Shown: positions 1-6,469 of the stretch, piece after piece
How the letters are laid out: the number at the start of each line of letters is the position of its first letter
Numbering within the stretch: position 1 is the first letter of the stretch
NCBI GenBank assembly: GCA_016715965.1
Contig: JADJXG010000001.1
Span: 3,614,719-3,678,718, forward strand
Length of the DNA stretch: 64,000 bases
Reading direction: 5' to 3'
Origin: Saprospiraceae bacterium
GTDB lineage: Bacteria > Bacteroidota > Bacteroidia > Chitinophagales > Saprospiraceae
The notes under the pieces: generated by a model
Database searches by the model: none
Told to the model about the DNA's origin: nothing
What the model saw: only the letters and a program-made list of their open reading frames with translations
Made by a program: the position numbers and the translations under genes

Positions 1-161
1 CCGTGACCCATGTTGCTGACCCCAAAGCCGGAAATTAAATCAAGATAAGCATGGCCAGTATTGTCATACAACCAGGATCCTTTGGATTTACAGACTTTAA
101 ATCCCAGGGAGGTCAAACTTGTTTGGCCGATCAATTCAAAAAATTTAGCCCTTTGAGACAT
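1..161 (-). CDS. Class III PLP-dependent aminotransferase, N-terminal fragment
   Basis: The first 53 codons of a gene that runs off the left edge of the window. The translation starts MSQRAKFFELIG and continues with GSWLYDNTGHAYLDLISGFG and then VSNMGH. This is the N-terminal pattern of class III (ornithine/acetylornithine/lysine type) aminotransferases: a G-x-x-LYD stretch, then YLDL-x-SG and a GH. The substrate cannot be told from this fragment and the catalytic lysine lies outside the window. It is divergent from the thioredoxin-fold gene starting at 263, and the ~100 bp between them probably holds both promoters. Confidence 0.7.
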   Translation of the reverse strand, partial: MSQRAKFFELIGQTSLTSLGFKVCKSKGSWLYDNTGHAYLDLISGFGVSNMGH

Positions 162-262
162 ACTTATAATTGGTGCAAAGCTCAAAAAATAAAACAAAAT
201 TTAAAGGTAAACCATAATCTTTGTGTCAAATAAACTGTTTCATATTCTTAAATTTAGTTTTC

Positions 263-1447
263 ATGATTCGCACAGTCTACTTTCTTGCCTTTTTAGCAGG
301 TATCATGGCACCTGCAAGCTTAAAATTACAAGCCCAAGGCATCCAATTTTTTCAAGGCAGCTTTCAGGAGGCTTTAGACAAAGCACAGGTTGAAGGTAAA
401 CTGGTCTTTATGGACGCTTACACCACCTGGTGCGGACCTTGCCGCAGAATGGCAGCGAATACATTTCCTGATCCCATGGTAGGTGATTACTACAATGAGA
501 ATTTCATTAATTTAAAGGTGGACATGGAAAAAGGTGAAGGAAGGGATTTATCCATTCGTTATGCCATTAATTCCTACCCCACCCTATTGTATATTGACGG
601 TCAAGGAAAAATAGTGCACAGAGTTTCCGGTGCCAGAGGCCCCGAAGCCTTCATTGACTTAGGTAAAGAAGCCTTGAAAAAAAATGACAAATCAGGAGAC
701 TACGCCAAATTATACAACGAAGGCAACAGAGACCCAAAAACTGTACTCGCCTATATTAAATCTTTAAATAATGCCGGTAAACCTAGTCTCAAAATTGCAA
801 ACGAATACCTCTCCACTCAAACTTCATTGAGCACTCCTGAAAATCTTGAGATTATCATTGAATCAGCAACTGAAGCAGATTCCAGGATTTTTGATTTACT
901 CATTGAACATAAAAAAGAAATCACCCAATTAAAAAGTCAGGAAGTTTTTGATGCCAGGGTGTATCAAGCTTGCCATAAAACCTTTTCCAAAGCTTTGGAA
1001 TATCGGAATGAAACATTGCTGAAAGAAGCCCAAATCAAGATTAAAAACCATTCTTCAAAAGCCACTGAGTTTGTATTTCAAACGAATATGGAGTATTATG
1101 GTAAAACCGGCGATCCAGATCGATATTTGACAGCTGCCAAAGCTTATGTTAAAAAATCTGCAAAAAATGATGCAAACAAATTAACCCGGACGGTTGAGCA
1201 GTCATTGGGATATTTCAGAACCAATAAAAATGTCACTGAATTTGCGGAGTCAGTTGCAAAAAAAGCTGCCACCAATGGTGGTCTTACCAAACAATACCTA
1301 ATGTATGCCAATGTTCTCAAATTAAACGGTAAACACAAAGAAGCTCTGGACATTTGTAGGAAAGGAAAAGAACTGGCAAAAGAGAAAAATGAGCCTAGCT
1401 TTCATTTTGATCAATTGGAGATGGAAATCGAAAAGCTGAAAGGCTAG
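263..1447 (+). CDS. Secreted thioredoxin-fold protein with C-terminal helical region
   Basis: A 394-residue protein. The N-terminus MIRTVYFLAFLAGIMAPASL looks like a signal peptide ending before LQAQG, so this ATG is preferred over an in-frame one 42 nt upstream. A thioredoxin domain follows, with the redox motif WCGPC at about residue 57 and a typical SYPTLLYIDGQGK segment carrying the cis-proline. The remaining ~250 residues are helical and Lys/Glu-rich and end in TPR-like sequence. The domain suggests a periplasmic disulfide oxidoreductase; the partner is unknown. It lies divergently from the aminotransferase and convergently with rnr, only 3 nt or less apart. Confidence 0.85.
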   Translation: MIRTVYFLAFLAGIMAPASLKLQAQGIQFFQGSFQEALDKAQVEGKLVFMDAYTTWCGPCRRMAANTFPDPMVGDYYNENFINLKVDMEKGEGRDLSIRYAINSYPTLLYIDGQGKIVHRVSGARGPEAFIDLGKEALKKNDKSGDYAKLYNEGNRDPKTVLAYIKSLNNAGKPSLKIANEYLSTQTSLSTPENLEIIIESATEADSRIFDLLIEHKKEITQLKSQEVFDARVYQACHKTFSKALEYRNETLLKEAQIKIKNHSSKATEFVFQTNMEYYGKTGDPDRYLTAAKAYVKKSAKNDANKLTRTVEQSLGYFRTNKNVTEFAESVAKKAATNGGLTKQYLMYANVLKLNGKHKEALDICRKGKELAKEKNEPSFHFDQLEMEIEKLKG

Positions 1448-3586
1448 TTAATCAACCACCGGAGCAAATAGAATTATACGGTCTTCCGGATCAGAGGAAA
1501 TTAATTTTACTTTTATCTTATCTCCCATTTTCCAGGATTGGTCAGACATATCCGAACTTGCAGAGAGTCTGTTCTTGCTGACGGATATACTATCCTCGAA
1601 AGTATCCATTGCTAGTGAGCCTTCACAAAGATTATCGATCAGCTGTACATAAAATCCTCTGTCATTCATTCCTGTAATTCGTCCTTCGAAAATCTCTCCA
1701 ACATGCGATTGCATGTACAATGCCTGAAAATATCTGACGGATTCTCTTTCCGCTTCCATGGCTTTGCGCTCCTGAGAAGAGATATATCTGCATTGGGCTT
1801 CAATCATCTCAGGCCTATACCTCTTTTCCTGATGGAGGTTGTCAAATAAAATTCTATGAACCACAAGGTCTGCGTACCTTCTGATGGGAGAAGTAAAATG
1901 GGTATAATATTCAAATGCCAAACCATAGTGTCCAATATTTTCTGGATTATATTCTGCTTTAGCCATGGTGCGTATGGCCAATGGCAATAATATTTTCAGA
2001 CTTTCATCCTCTTTAACTTTCTCATTTAATAAGTTCAAAGATTTGGAAATTTTTTTTGGGTTGGAAAGATCCAGTTTGACCCCCATTTCTTGCGCAAAAA
2101 ACTGAAATTCTTCTAATTTCATTGGATCTGGAAGATCATGAATGCGGTAAATAAAAGGTATAGGGAAGGTTTTGTTTTTTAAAGAGACGAATTTAGCTAC
2201 ATATTGGTTGGCCAAAAGCATTAATTCTTCAATTAGCATGTGTGCGTCAAAGCGGTCTTTGACATATAATTCTACTGGAAGTCCCTGATCGTTTAGTTTA
2301 AATCTCACTTCAGGAGACTCAAAATCAATCGAACCATTTTTCATTCTTTCTTTTCTCAGCAATTTTGTGATTCGATTGATCAAATGAAGGTGGTCTTCCA
2401 ATTCATGAAACTTACCTTCAAGGATTGCCTGCACATCTTCATAAGCAAATCTTTGACGACTGTGGATGATCGTTTTACCAATCCAGTGCTTCTTTAATTT
2501 ATTTTCTTCATCGAAAGTAAAAATCACCGAAAAAGTGTACTTGTCTTCATGTGGTCTGAGAGAACACAGATGATTAGACAATCTTTCGGGTAACATTGGC
2601 AATACCCTGTCCACCAAATACACTGAATTTCCGCGCCTAAGTGCTTCCTTGTCCAAAGCACTATCCGGCAGTACATAATGACTCACATCAGCAATATGCA
2701 CTCCTATTTCCAGGTTTCCATCTTTATCTCTATGAATAGAAATAGCATCATCAAAATCTTTGGCATCAATTGGATCGATGGTAAAACAAATTTCAGATCG
2801 CAAATCCAAACGCAAAGGATCGGTGGATACTTTGCCAGAAATCTGATTTGCTTCTTCCAAAACAGCTTGAGGAAACTCCAAAGGAAAACCTGATTCAGCT
2901 AAAATGGATTGCATCTCAAGATCCAAACTCCTTTCCTGTCCGAAATTTCTAACAACTTTTGCCCACATCCGATCTCCCGGCTTTTCCTTCCACTTGGTAA
3001 TCTCAATGACCACCCTATCAAAGTCCAACAGTTTAGCTGCTTCTTCCTTCGGTAAATATACCTCCATTACATGATGGTGGGATTCAACAAGTACCACAGA
3101 GTGATTTTTATGGGCTCTGTAAACACCAACAAACTGAGTGGTAGATCGCTGTAATATTTTTACAATGACACCTTCGGGCTTGTTCATGTATAACCTGATG
3201 ATTTTCACCTGGACATAATCACCGTCCTGTGCGCCCATCATATTCTTTGGAGCTACAAAAATGTCTCTTGACAGACCTTTCACGAGCACATATCCAAATC
3301 CAGCCTTTGCCATATCCAAAGTGCCTTCATACAGTTCTTCCTTGTTCTTTTTCGGTTGAACAGCCAAGCCTATGTAGATCCATTTTCCAGGAGATGTCTT
3401 GGAAATCAACTTTTTTCGCTCCATTGTCTCTAGAATTTCGAGCATTGGACCGAGTTTCTGTAAATTTAGCTTTCGCTTAAGTGCTGATATTCCAAAGGAT
3501 TTGTCCGGGTGCTCGGCAAAAATTCTGAGCAACTTATTGGGACTTAAAAGACTTTCTGTCCTCTTGTGATTCTTCTTCTTTTTCAT
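1448..3586 (-). CDS. rnr: Ribonuclease R
   Basis: A 712-residue 3'-5' exoribonuclease that degrades structured RNA and takes part in RNA quality control. Order of domains: an N-terminal winged-helix segment (about residues 8-65, LLRIFAEHPDKSFGISALKR), cold-shock OB folds, the RNB catalytic domain with the acidic cluster DPIDAKDFDDA that binds the metal ions, and a C-terminal S1 domain (GEIFEGRITGMNDRGFYVQL). The length is normal for RNase R. The reading frame is open for 34 codons upstream, but MKKKKNHKRTE is the natural start; the upstream stretch reads like untranslated sequence. Confidence 0.96.
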   Translation of the reverse strand: MKKKKNHKRTESLLSPNKLLRIFAEHPDKSFGISALKRKLNLQKLGPMLEILETMERKKLISKTSPGKWIYIGLAVQPKKNKEELYEGTLDMAKAGFGYVLVKGLSRDIFVAPKNMMGAQDGDYVQVKIIRLYMNKPEGVIVKILQRSTTQFVGVYRAHKNHSVVLVESHHHVMEVYLPKEEAAKLLDFDRVVIEITKWKEKPGDRMWAKVVRNFGQERSLDLEMQSILAESGFPLEFPQAVLEEANQISGKVSTDPLRLDLRSEICFTIDPIDAKDFDDAISIHRDKDGNLEIGVHIADVSHYVLPDSALDKEALRRGNSVYLVDRVLPMLPERLSNHLCSLRPHEDKYTFSVIFTFDEENKLKKHWIGKTIIHSRQRFAYEDVQAILEGKFHELEDHLHLINRITKLLRKERMKNGSIDFESPEVRFKLNDQGLPVELYVKDRFDAHMLIEELMLLANQYVAKFVSLKNKTFPIPFIYRIHDLPDPMKLEEFQFFAQEMGVKLDLSNPKKISKSLNLLNEKVKEDESLKILLPLAIRTMAKAEYNPENIGHYGLAFEYYTHFTSPIRRYADLVVHRILFDNLHQEKRYRPEMIEAQCRYISSQERKAMEAERESVRYFQALYMQSHVGEIFEGRITGMNDRGFYVQLIDNLCEGSLAMDTFEDSISVSKNRLSASSDMSDQSWKMGDKIKVKLISSDPEDRIILFAPVVD

Positions 3587-3843
3587 TAATCCAGTAATTA
3601 ACAATTTTATTATCAAAGAGTTGAGCCAATAAACAGGCAGGGTAAAACGAATACGAGCCACCCGCACCAACACATTATATTCAATCAATGAACAAAGCTG
3701 ACCATCAAATCAAGCTAGTGTTAAAAAAAACCTATGATTTTGATTTTGATCTTTCGTGAAATGGAAGCATTATATTTTCGCAATGTAAACCCGTTTGCCC
3801 AAAGTATTCAAAATAGAAAAAGCTTTTCAAAATCAAAAAAAGA

Positions 3844-4419
3844 ATGAGTGCTTTTCTTAACTCCATATACCAACATCCTTTATTGGACCATTTTCATCAG
3901 GAATTGATTTCAAATTGTCACAAACATATTTTATTTCAAAAAGGAGAACATTTGTTAAAGCAAAACGATATCTCAAGCGAGTACTACTGTATCGAAAGTG
4001 GTTTGGTACAATGTTATGTAATTGGCCAAGAAAATAAAGAAATAACCACAGGTTTTTACGGTTCTGGTTCAATTGCTATAGAATCTTCCTCTTTGTTTCT
4101 CCGAACTCCAACAAAGGAAAACATGAAGGCTTTAACAGATCTTGTTTGTTGGAGAATCAGTTTAAGAGATTTTCAAACCCTTTACAATCAAATTGAAGGA
4201 TTTAGAGAATGGGGTCGTTTGTGGATGTCTTCCCAATTGTTTGAATTGAAAAGCAGGAGTTTATCCATGATTACGGATACTGCCAGAAATCGGTATATAA
4301 ATTTTATTGAAAAAAACCATGAAATTCTGCGGATTGCTCCTTTAAAATGCATTGCTTCCTATCTTGGTATAACGGATACTTCATTAAGTAGAATTCGAAA
4401 AGAACTGATGGGAAAGTAA
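3844..4419 (+). CDS. Crp/Fnr-family transcriptional regulator
   Basis: 191 residues. The N-terminal half is a cyclic-nucleotide-binding-like beta barrel (LFQKGEHLLKQNDISSEYYC, then a G-SG-S-like turn at GFYGSGSIAIES). The C-terminus has the typical Bacteroidota Crp helix-turn-helix PLKCIASYLGITDTSLSRIR. This subfamily acts as a stress or redox-responsive DNA-binding regulator; no Fe-S or haem ligand pattern is evident, so the signal is unknown. Two bases after its stop lies a perfect 20-bp palindrome, and a VOC gene follows downstream, suggesting a regulator-target pair. Confidence 0.9.
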   Translation: MSAFLNSIYQHPLLDHFHQELISNCHKHILFQKGEHLLKQNDISSEYYCIESGLVQCYVIGQENKEITTGFYGSGSIAIESSSLFLRTPTKENMKALTDLVCWRISLRDFQTLYNQIEGFREWGRLWMSSQLFELKSRSLSMITDTARNRYINFIEKNHEILRIAPLKCIASYLGITDTSLSRIRKELMGK

Positions 4420-4420
4420 T

Positions 4421-4440
4421 TTCTTGCCCTAGGGCAAGAA
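4421..4440. promoter_or_regulatory. Perfect 20-bp palindrome, candidate Crp-type operator
   Basis: The sequence TTCTTGCCCTAGGGCAAGAA is perfectly two-fold symmetric, as expected for a site bound by a homodimeric helix-turn-helix protein. Its centre (4430.5) is about 34 bp upstream of the -7 box at 4461-4468, roughly -43 relative to the inferred start of transcription, which is the class II activator position for Crp-like proteins. That the neighbouring regulator binds here is an inference. It lacks a T-tract, so it does not look like a terminator. Confidence 0.55.
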
Positions 4441-4460
4441 CATCGTGAAATCAGAATCTA

Positions 4461-4468
4461 TACCTTTG
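4461..4468 (+). promoter_or_regulatory. -7 promoter box of the VOC gene
   Basis: TACCTTTG matches the Bacteroidota -7 consensus TAnnTTTG exactly. It lies 14 nt before the ATG at 4483, giving a leader of only about 10 nt. No convincing -33 element is seen, which fits dependence on an activator bound at 4421-4440. Confidence 0.55.
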
Positions 4469-4482
4469 CTAAAATTTTTATT

Positions 4483-4851
4483 ATGAATAATCCAGTAAGT
4501 TGGTTTGAAATTGGCTGTGTAGATTTGGAGAGGGCAAAAGCTTTTTATACAAAAGTCTTTAATGCTGCATTTGAATATGTTCCAATGCCGGATTCCCCTA
4601 TGTATATGTTTCCCGGAAACCCGGAAAGTGCAGGGGCTATGGGTGCCCTTGTGCAATCTGAAAGCAACAAGCCCTCCTCTGAAGGCACCATTATTTATTT
4701 TGGCTCAGAAGATGTTGCAGTGGAAGCAAGTCGTGTTGATGAGTCAGGTGGCAAACTGCTCTTCCCAAAGACTTCAATTGGCGAGTTTGGCTTTATTGCT
4801 CAATTTATAGATACTGAAGGAAACCGTATAGGATTGCATTCAAACCAGTAA
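4483..4851 (+). CDS. VOC (glyoxalase/bleomycin-resistance fold) family protein
   Basis: 122 residues forming one vicinal-oxygen-chelate module: MNNPVSWFEIGCVDLERAKAF at the N-terminus and FGFIAQFIDTEGNRIGLHS at the C-terminus are the paired beta-alpha-beta-beta-beta halves. The ending DTEGNRIGLH is the usual YciI/PhnB-like glyoxalase signature. Such proteins bind a metal and small molecules; the substrate cannot be named. It is downstream of the Crp gene with its own -7 box. Confidence 0.85.
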   Translation: MNNPVSWFEIGCVDLERAKAFYTKVFNAAFEYVPMPDSPMYMFPGNPESAGAMGALVQSESNKPSSEGTIIYFGSEDVAVEASRVDESGGKLLFPKTSIGEFGFIAQFIDTEGNRIGLHSNQ

Positions 4852-5239
4852 GAGTGAATTAATGTAGAAATAGTTTTTCTATAAGGATCACCACATTGAA
4901 AGCCATTGGTTTAATTTTGATTGATAACATCTCGAATCTTTAAGTAGCTGAATCCAAAATAATTCAACAAATCTACTTCATTCACCCGAATAGATTTTTT
5001 ACTTCTACATTCAAAAGCCATTTACAAAAATAAGACCAATCCCAATTGTGATTGGCTTATAGAAGAAAATTTGATAAGCACTGTTTTTCATTATTCGATG
5101 AAATGTGCACATTCGTAGAAGTTGAAATTTGCATTAAAAGTTCGGTGATCCAATCAAATACTCATAATAAATAACCAGAGGACTTAGACCCCTTGCATGA
5201 TTTAAAATTTTCAGTTAAAAAAGCTGAAAAAAAATATTT
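4852..5239. other. Intergenic region with no recognised gene
   Basis: AT-rich and stop-rich sequence between the VOC gene and the tRNA-Asp cassette region. A 36-codon minus-strand frame (MAFECRSKKSIRVNEV...) exists around 4920-5022 but has nothing to support it. No tRNA, terminator or promoter is convincing here. Confidence 0.5.
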
Positions 5240-5267
5240 AAAAAAGCCCTTCAATTTATGAAGAGCT
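5240..5267 (-). terminator. Rho-independent terminator, cassette A end
   Basis: On the minus strand a 9-bp stem (AGCTCTTCA with TGAAGGGCT) with a 5-nt loop runs into a T-tract. It is the same terminator that follows the intact tRNA-Asp gene and is carried at the 3' end of each GIY-YIG cassette. Confidence 0.8.
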
Positions 5268-5277
5268 TCAATTTTAG

Positions 5278-5330
5278 CGGACCGGACGGGACTCGAACCC
5301 GTCTCCAAGTAAACTTGGGGATGACAGGGC
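5278..5330 (-). repeat. tRNA-Asp 3'-half with palindrome, cassette A
   Basis: Reading on the minus strand: GCCCTGTCA, then a 20-nt palindrome (here TCCCCAAGTTTACTTGGAGA, one mismatch), then CGGGTTCGAGTCCCGTCC and the end of the acceptor stem with discriminator G. It thus has the tRNA-Asp anticodon, T-arm and 3' acceptor strand but no 5' half, so it cannot make a tRNA. The T-stem begins ACGGG, unlike GCGGG in the intact gene, a difference shared by all half copies. Confidence 0.85.
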
Positions 5331-5603
5331 TTAAATTAAGCCATTATTCAATTCATTTTTTATGCTCAAGATCAGTTCTTCAATTTGTGCTCTGCTATAC
5401 TTTTTTAGTGCTCGCTCTCTAATCAAAGCTTCTTTCTTCGTTGGGTAACTTTGGATGTAGATCAGTTTCCATGGAATTTTTAACATGGTATATCGGGTTT
5501 TTCCCCCGTTATGTTGTTCTAATCTATTTATCGGATGTTGTGAGTATCCCTTGTAGTAAGTACCATCTGCTTTGCTTTCAATAATATAGACATAATGTTT
5601 CAT
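5331..5603 (-). CDS. GIY-YIG nuclease domain protein, copy A
   Basis: 90 residues, a single-domain GIY-YIG protein of the UPF0213/YhbQ size class. Visible are the first strand YVYIIES, the YIG-equivalent written YYKGYS, the catalytic arginine in RLEQHNGGK and the glutamate region KKEALIRERALKK. These domains cut DNA. It is the outermost of three tandem copies (372-bp period) differing at only a few residues (KAD here, EVD in B and C). The start codon comes only a few bases after a terminator T-tract, and the stop lies in a small palindrome GGCTTAATTTAAGCC that abuts the half tRNA. Confidence 0.85.
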   Translation of the reverse strand: MKHYVYIIESKADGTYYKGYSQHPINRLEQHNGGKTRYTMLKIPWKLIYIQSYPTKKEALIRERALKKYSRAQIEELILSIKNELNNGLI

Positions 5604-5609
5604 ATTTTC

Positions 5610-5639
5610 AAAAAAAAACCCTTCAATTTATGAAGAGCT
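5610..5639 (-). terminator. tRNA-Asp-type terminator between cassettes B and A
   Basis: The same stem-loop and T-tract as after tRNA-Asp, but with one stem position changed (GGGTT instead of GGGCT on the minus strand), so the stem is slightly weaker. It sits only ~7 bp before the ATG of GIY-YIG copy A. Confidence 0.7.
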
Positions 5640-5649
5640 TCAATTTTAG

Positions 5650-5702
5650 CGGACCGGACGGGACTCGAACCCGTCCCCAAGTAAACTTGGGGATGACAGG
5701 GC
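5650..5702 (-). repeat. tRNA-Asp 3'-half with palindrome, cassette B
   Basis: Same structure as the half copy at 5278-5330, with a perfect palindrome TCCCCAAGTTTACTTGGGGA between the anticodon GTC(A) and the T-arm. The T-arm and the acceptor 3' strand are complete; the 5' half is absent. Confidence 0.85.
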
Positions 5703-5975
5703 TTAAATTAAGCCATTATTCAATTCATTTTTTATGCTCAAGATCAGTTCTTCAATTTGTGCTCTGCTATACTTTTTTAGTGCTCGCTCTCTAATCAAAG
5801 CTTCTTTCTTAGTTGGGTAACTTTGGATGTAGATCAGTTTCCATGGAATTTTTAACATGGTATATCGGGTTTTTCCCCCGTTATGTTGTTCTAATCTATT
5901 TATCGGATGTTGTGAGTATCCCTTATAGTAAGTACCATCTACTTCGCTTTCAATAATATAGACATAATGCTTCAT
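5703..5975 (-). CDS. GIY-YIG nuclease domain protein, copy B
   Basis: 90 residues, nearly identical to copy A (start MKHYVYIIESEVDGTYYKGY). Same GIY-YIG elements: YVY, YYKGY, RLEQHN, and the EALIRERAL helix. It is the middle copy of the tandem set. The near-identity of nucleotide sequence between copies, including flanks, points to recent amplification or gene conversion. No promoter lies between the preceding terminator and this ATG, so expression would need readthrough. Confidence 0.85.
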   Translation of the reverse strand: MKHYVYIIESEVDGTYYKGYSQHPINRLEQHNGGKTRYTMLKIPWKLIYIQSYPTKKEALIRERALKKYSRAQIEELILSIKNELNNGLI

Positions 5976-5981
5976 CTTTTC

Positions 5982-6013
5982 AAAAAAAAAAGCCCTTCAA
6001 TTTATGAAGAGCT
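5982..6013 (-). terminator. tRNA-Asp-type terminator between cassettes C and B
   Basis: A perfect 9-bp stem with 5-nt loop and a T-tract of about nine on the minus strand, identical in stem to the terminator following the intact tRNA-Asp gene. It ends just upstream of the ATG of copy B. Confidence 0.8.
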
Positions 6014-6023
6014 TCAATTTTAG

Positions 6024-6076
6024 CGGACCGGACGGGACTCGAACCCGTCCCCAAGTAAACTTGGGGATGACAGGGC
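6024..6076 (-). repeat. tRNA-Asp 3'-half with palindrome, cassette C
   Basis: Third half copy: anticodon-flanking GCCCTGTCA, the 20-nt palindrome, a complete T-arm with ACGGG stem and the 3' acceptor strand. Identical to cassette B here. Confidence 0.85.
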
Positions 6077-6348
6077 TTAAATTAAGCCATTATTCAATTC
6101 ATTTTTTATGCTCAAGATCAGTTCTTCAATTTGTGCTCTGCTATACTTTTTAGTGCTCGCTCTCTAATCAAAGCTTCTTTCTTCGTTGGGTAACTTTGGA
6201 TGTAGATCAGTTTCCATGGAATTTTTAACATGGTATATCGGGTTTTTCCCCCGTTATGTTGTTCTAATCTGTTTATCGGATGTTGTGAGTATCCCTTGTA
6301 GTAAGTACCATCTACTTCGCTTTCAATAATATAGACATAATGCTTCAT
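6077..6348 (-). pseudogene. GIY-YIG nuclease domain protein, copy C, frameshifted
   Basis: The copy nearest the intact tRNA-Asp. It reads like copies A and B through ERALK, then one T is missing from a run of six, shifting the frame into SIAEHKLKN and a stop at 6118. The lost tail (KYSRAQIEELILSIKNELNN) is still encoded in another frame up to 6077. All catalytic GIY-YIG residues lie before the break, so a shortened product might still fold. It could be a real mutation or a homopolymer sequencing error. Confidence 0.8.
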
Positions 6349-6353
6349 CTTTT

Positions 6354-6385
6354 CAAAAAAAAAGCCCTTCAATTTATGAAGAGCT
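6354..6385 (-). terminator. Terminator of the intact tRNA-Asp gene
   Basis: On the minus strand, AGCTCTTCA pairs with TGAAGGGCT across a 5-nt loop, followed by about nine T. It begins about 11 nt after the tRNA 3' end. It is then followed almost at once by the ATG of GIY-YIG copy C at 6348. Confidence 0.85.
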
Positions 6386-6395
6386 TCAATTTTAG

Positions 6396-6469
6396 CGGAC
6401 CGGACGGGACTCGAACCCGCGACCTCCGCCGTGACAGGGCGGCATACTAACCAACTGTACTACCGATCC
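6396..6469 (-). tRNA. tRNA-Asp (anticodon GTC)
   Basis: A complete 74-nt cloverleaf: acceptor GGATCGG with CCGGTCC (one T-G pair), D-arm with GTTGGTTAG, anticodon loop CTGTCAC, T-arm GCGGG-TTCGAGT-CCCGT and discriminator G, as expected for tRNA-Asp. The CCA end is not encoded. It is the only copy in the region in which both halves are intact. Upstream is the ~122-bp repeat array and downstream the GIY-YIG cassettes, all on the same strand. No -7 box lies directly upstream. Confidence 0.95.

Noticed and set aside
51..233. Plus-strand 60-codon frame at the left edge
   Set aside because: It lies opposite the aminotransferase start, whose conserved motifs are clear on the minus strand.
4421..4440. 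Palindrome as a transcription terminator of the Crp gene
   Set aside because: No T-tract on either side and no loop; a protein-binding site is more likely.
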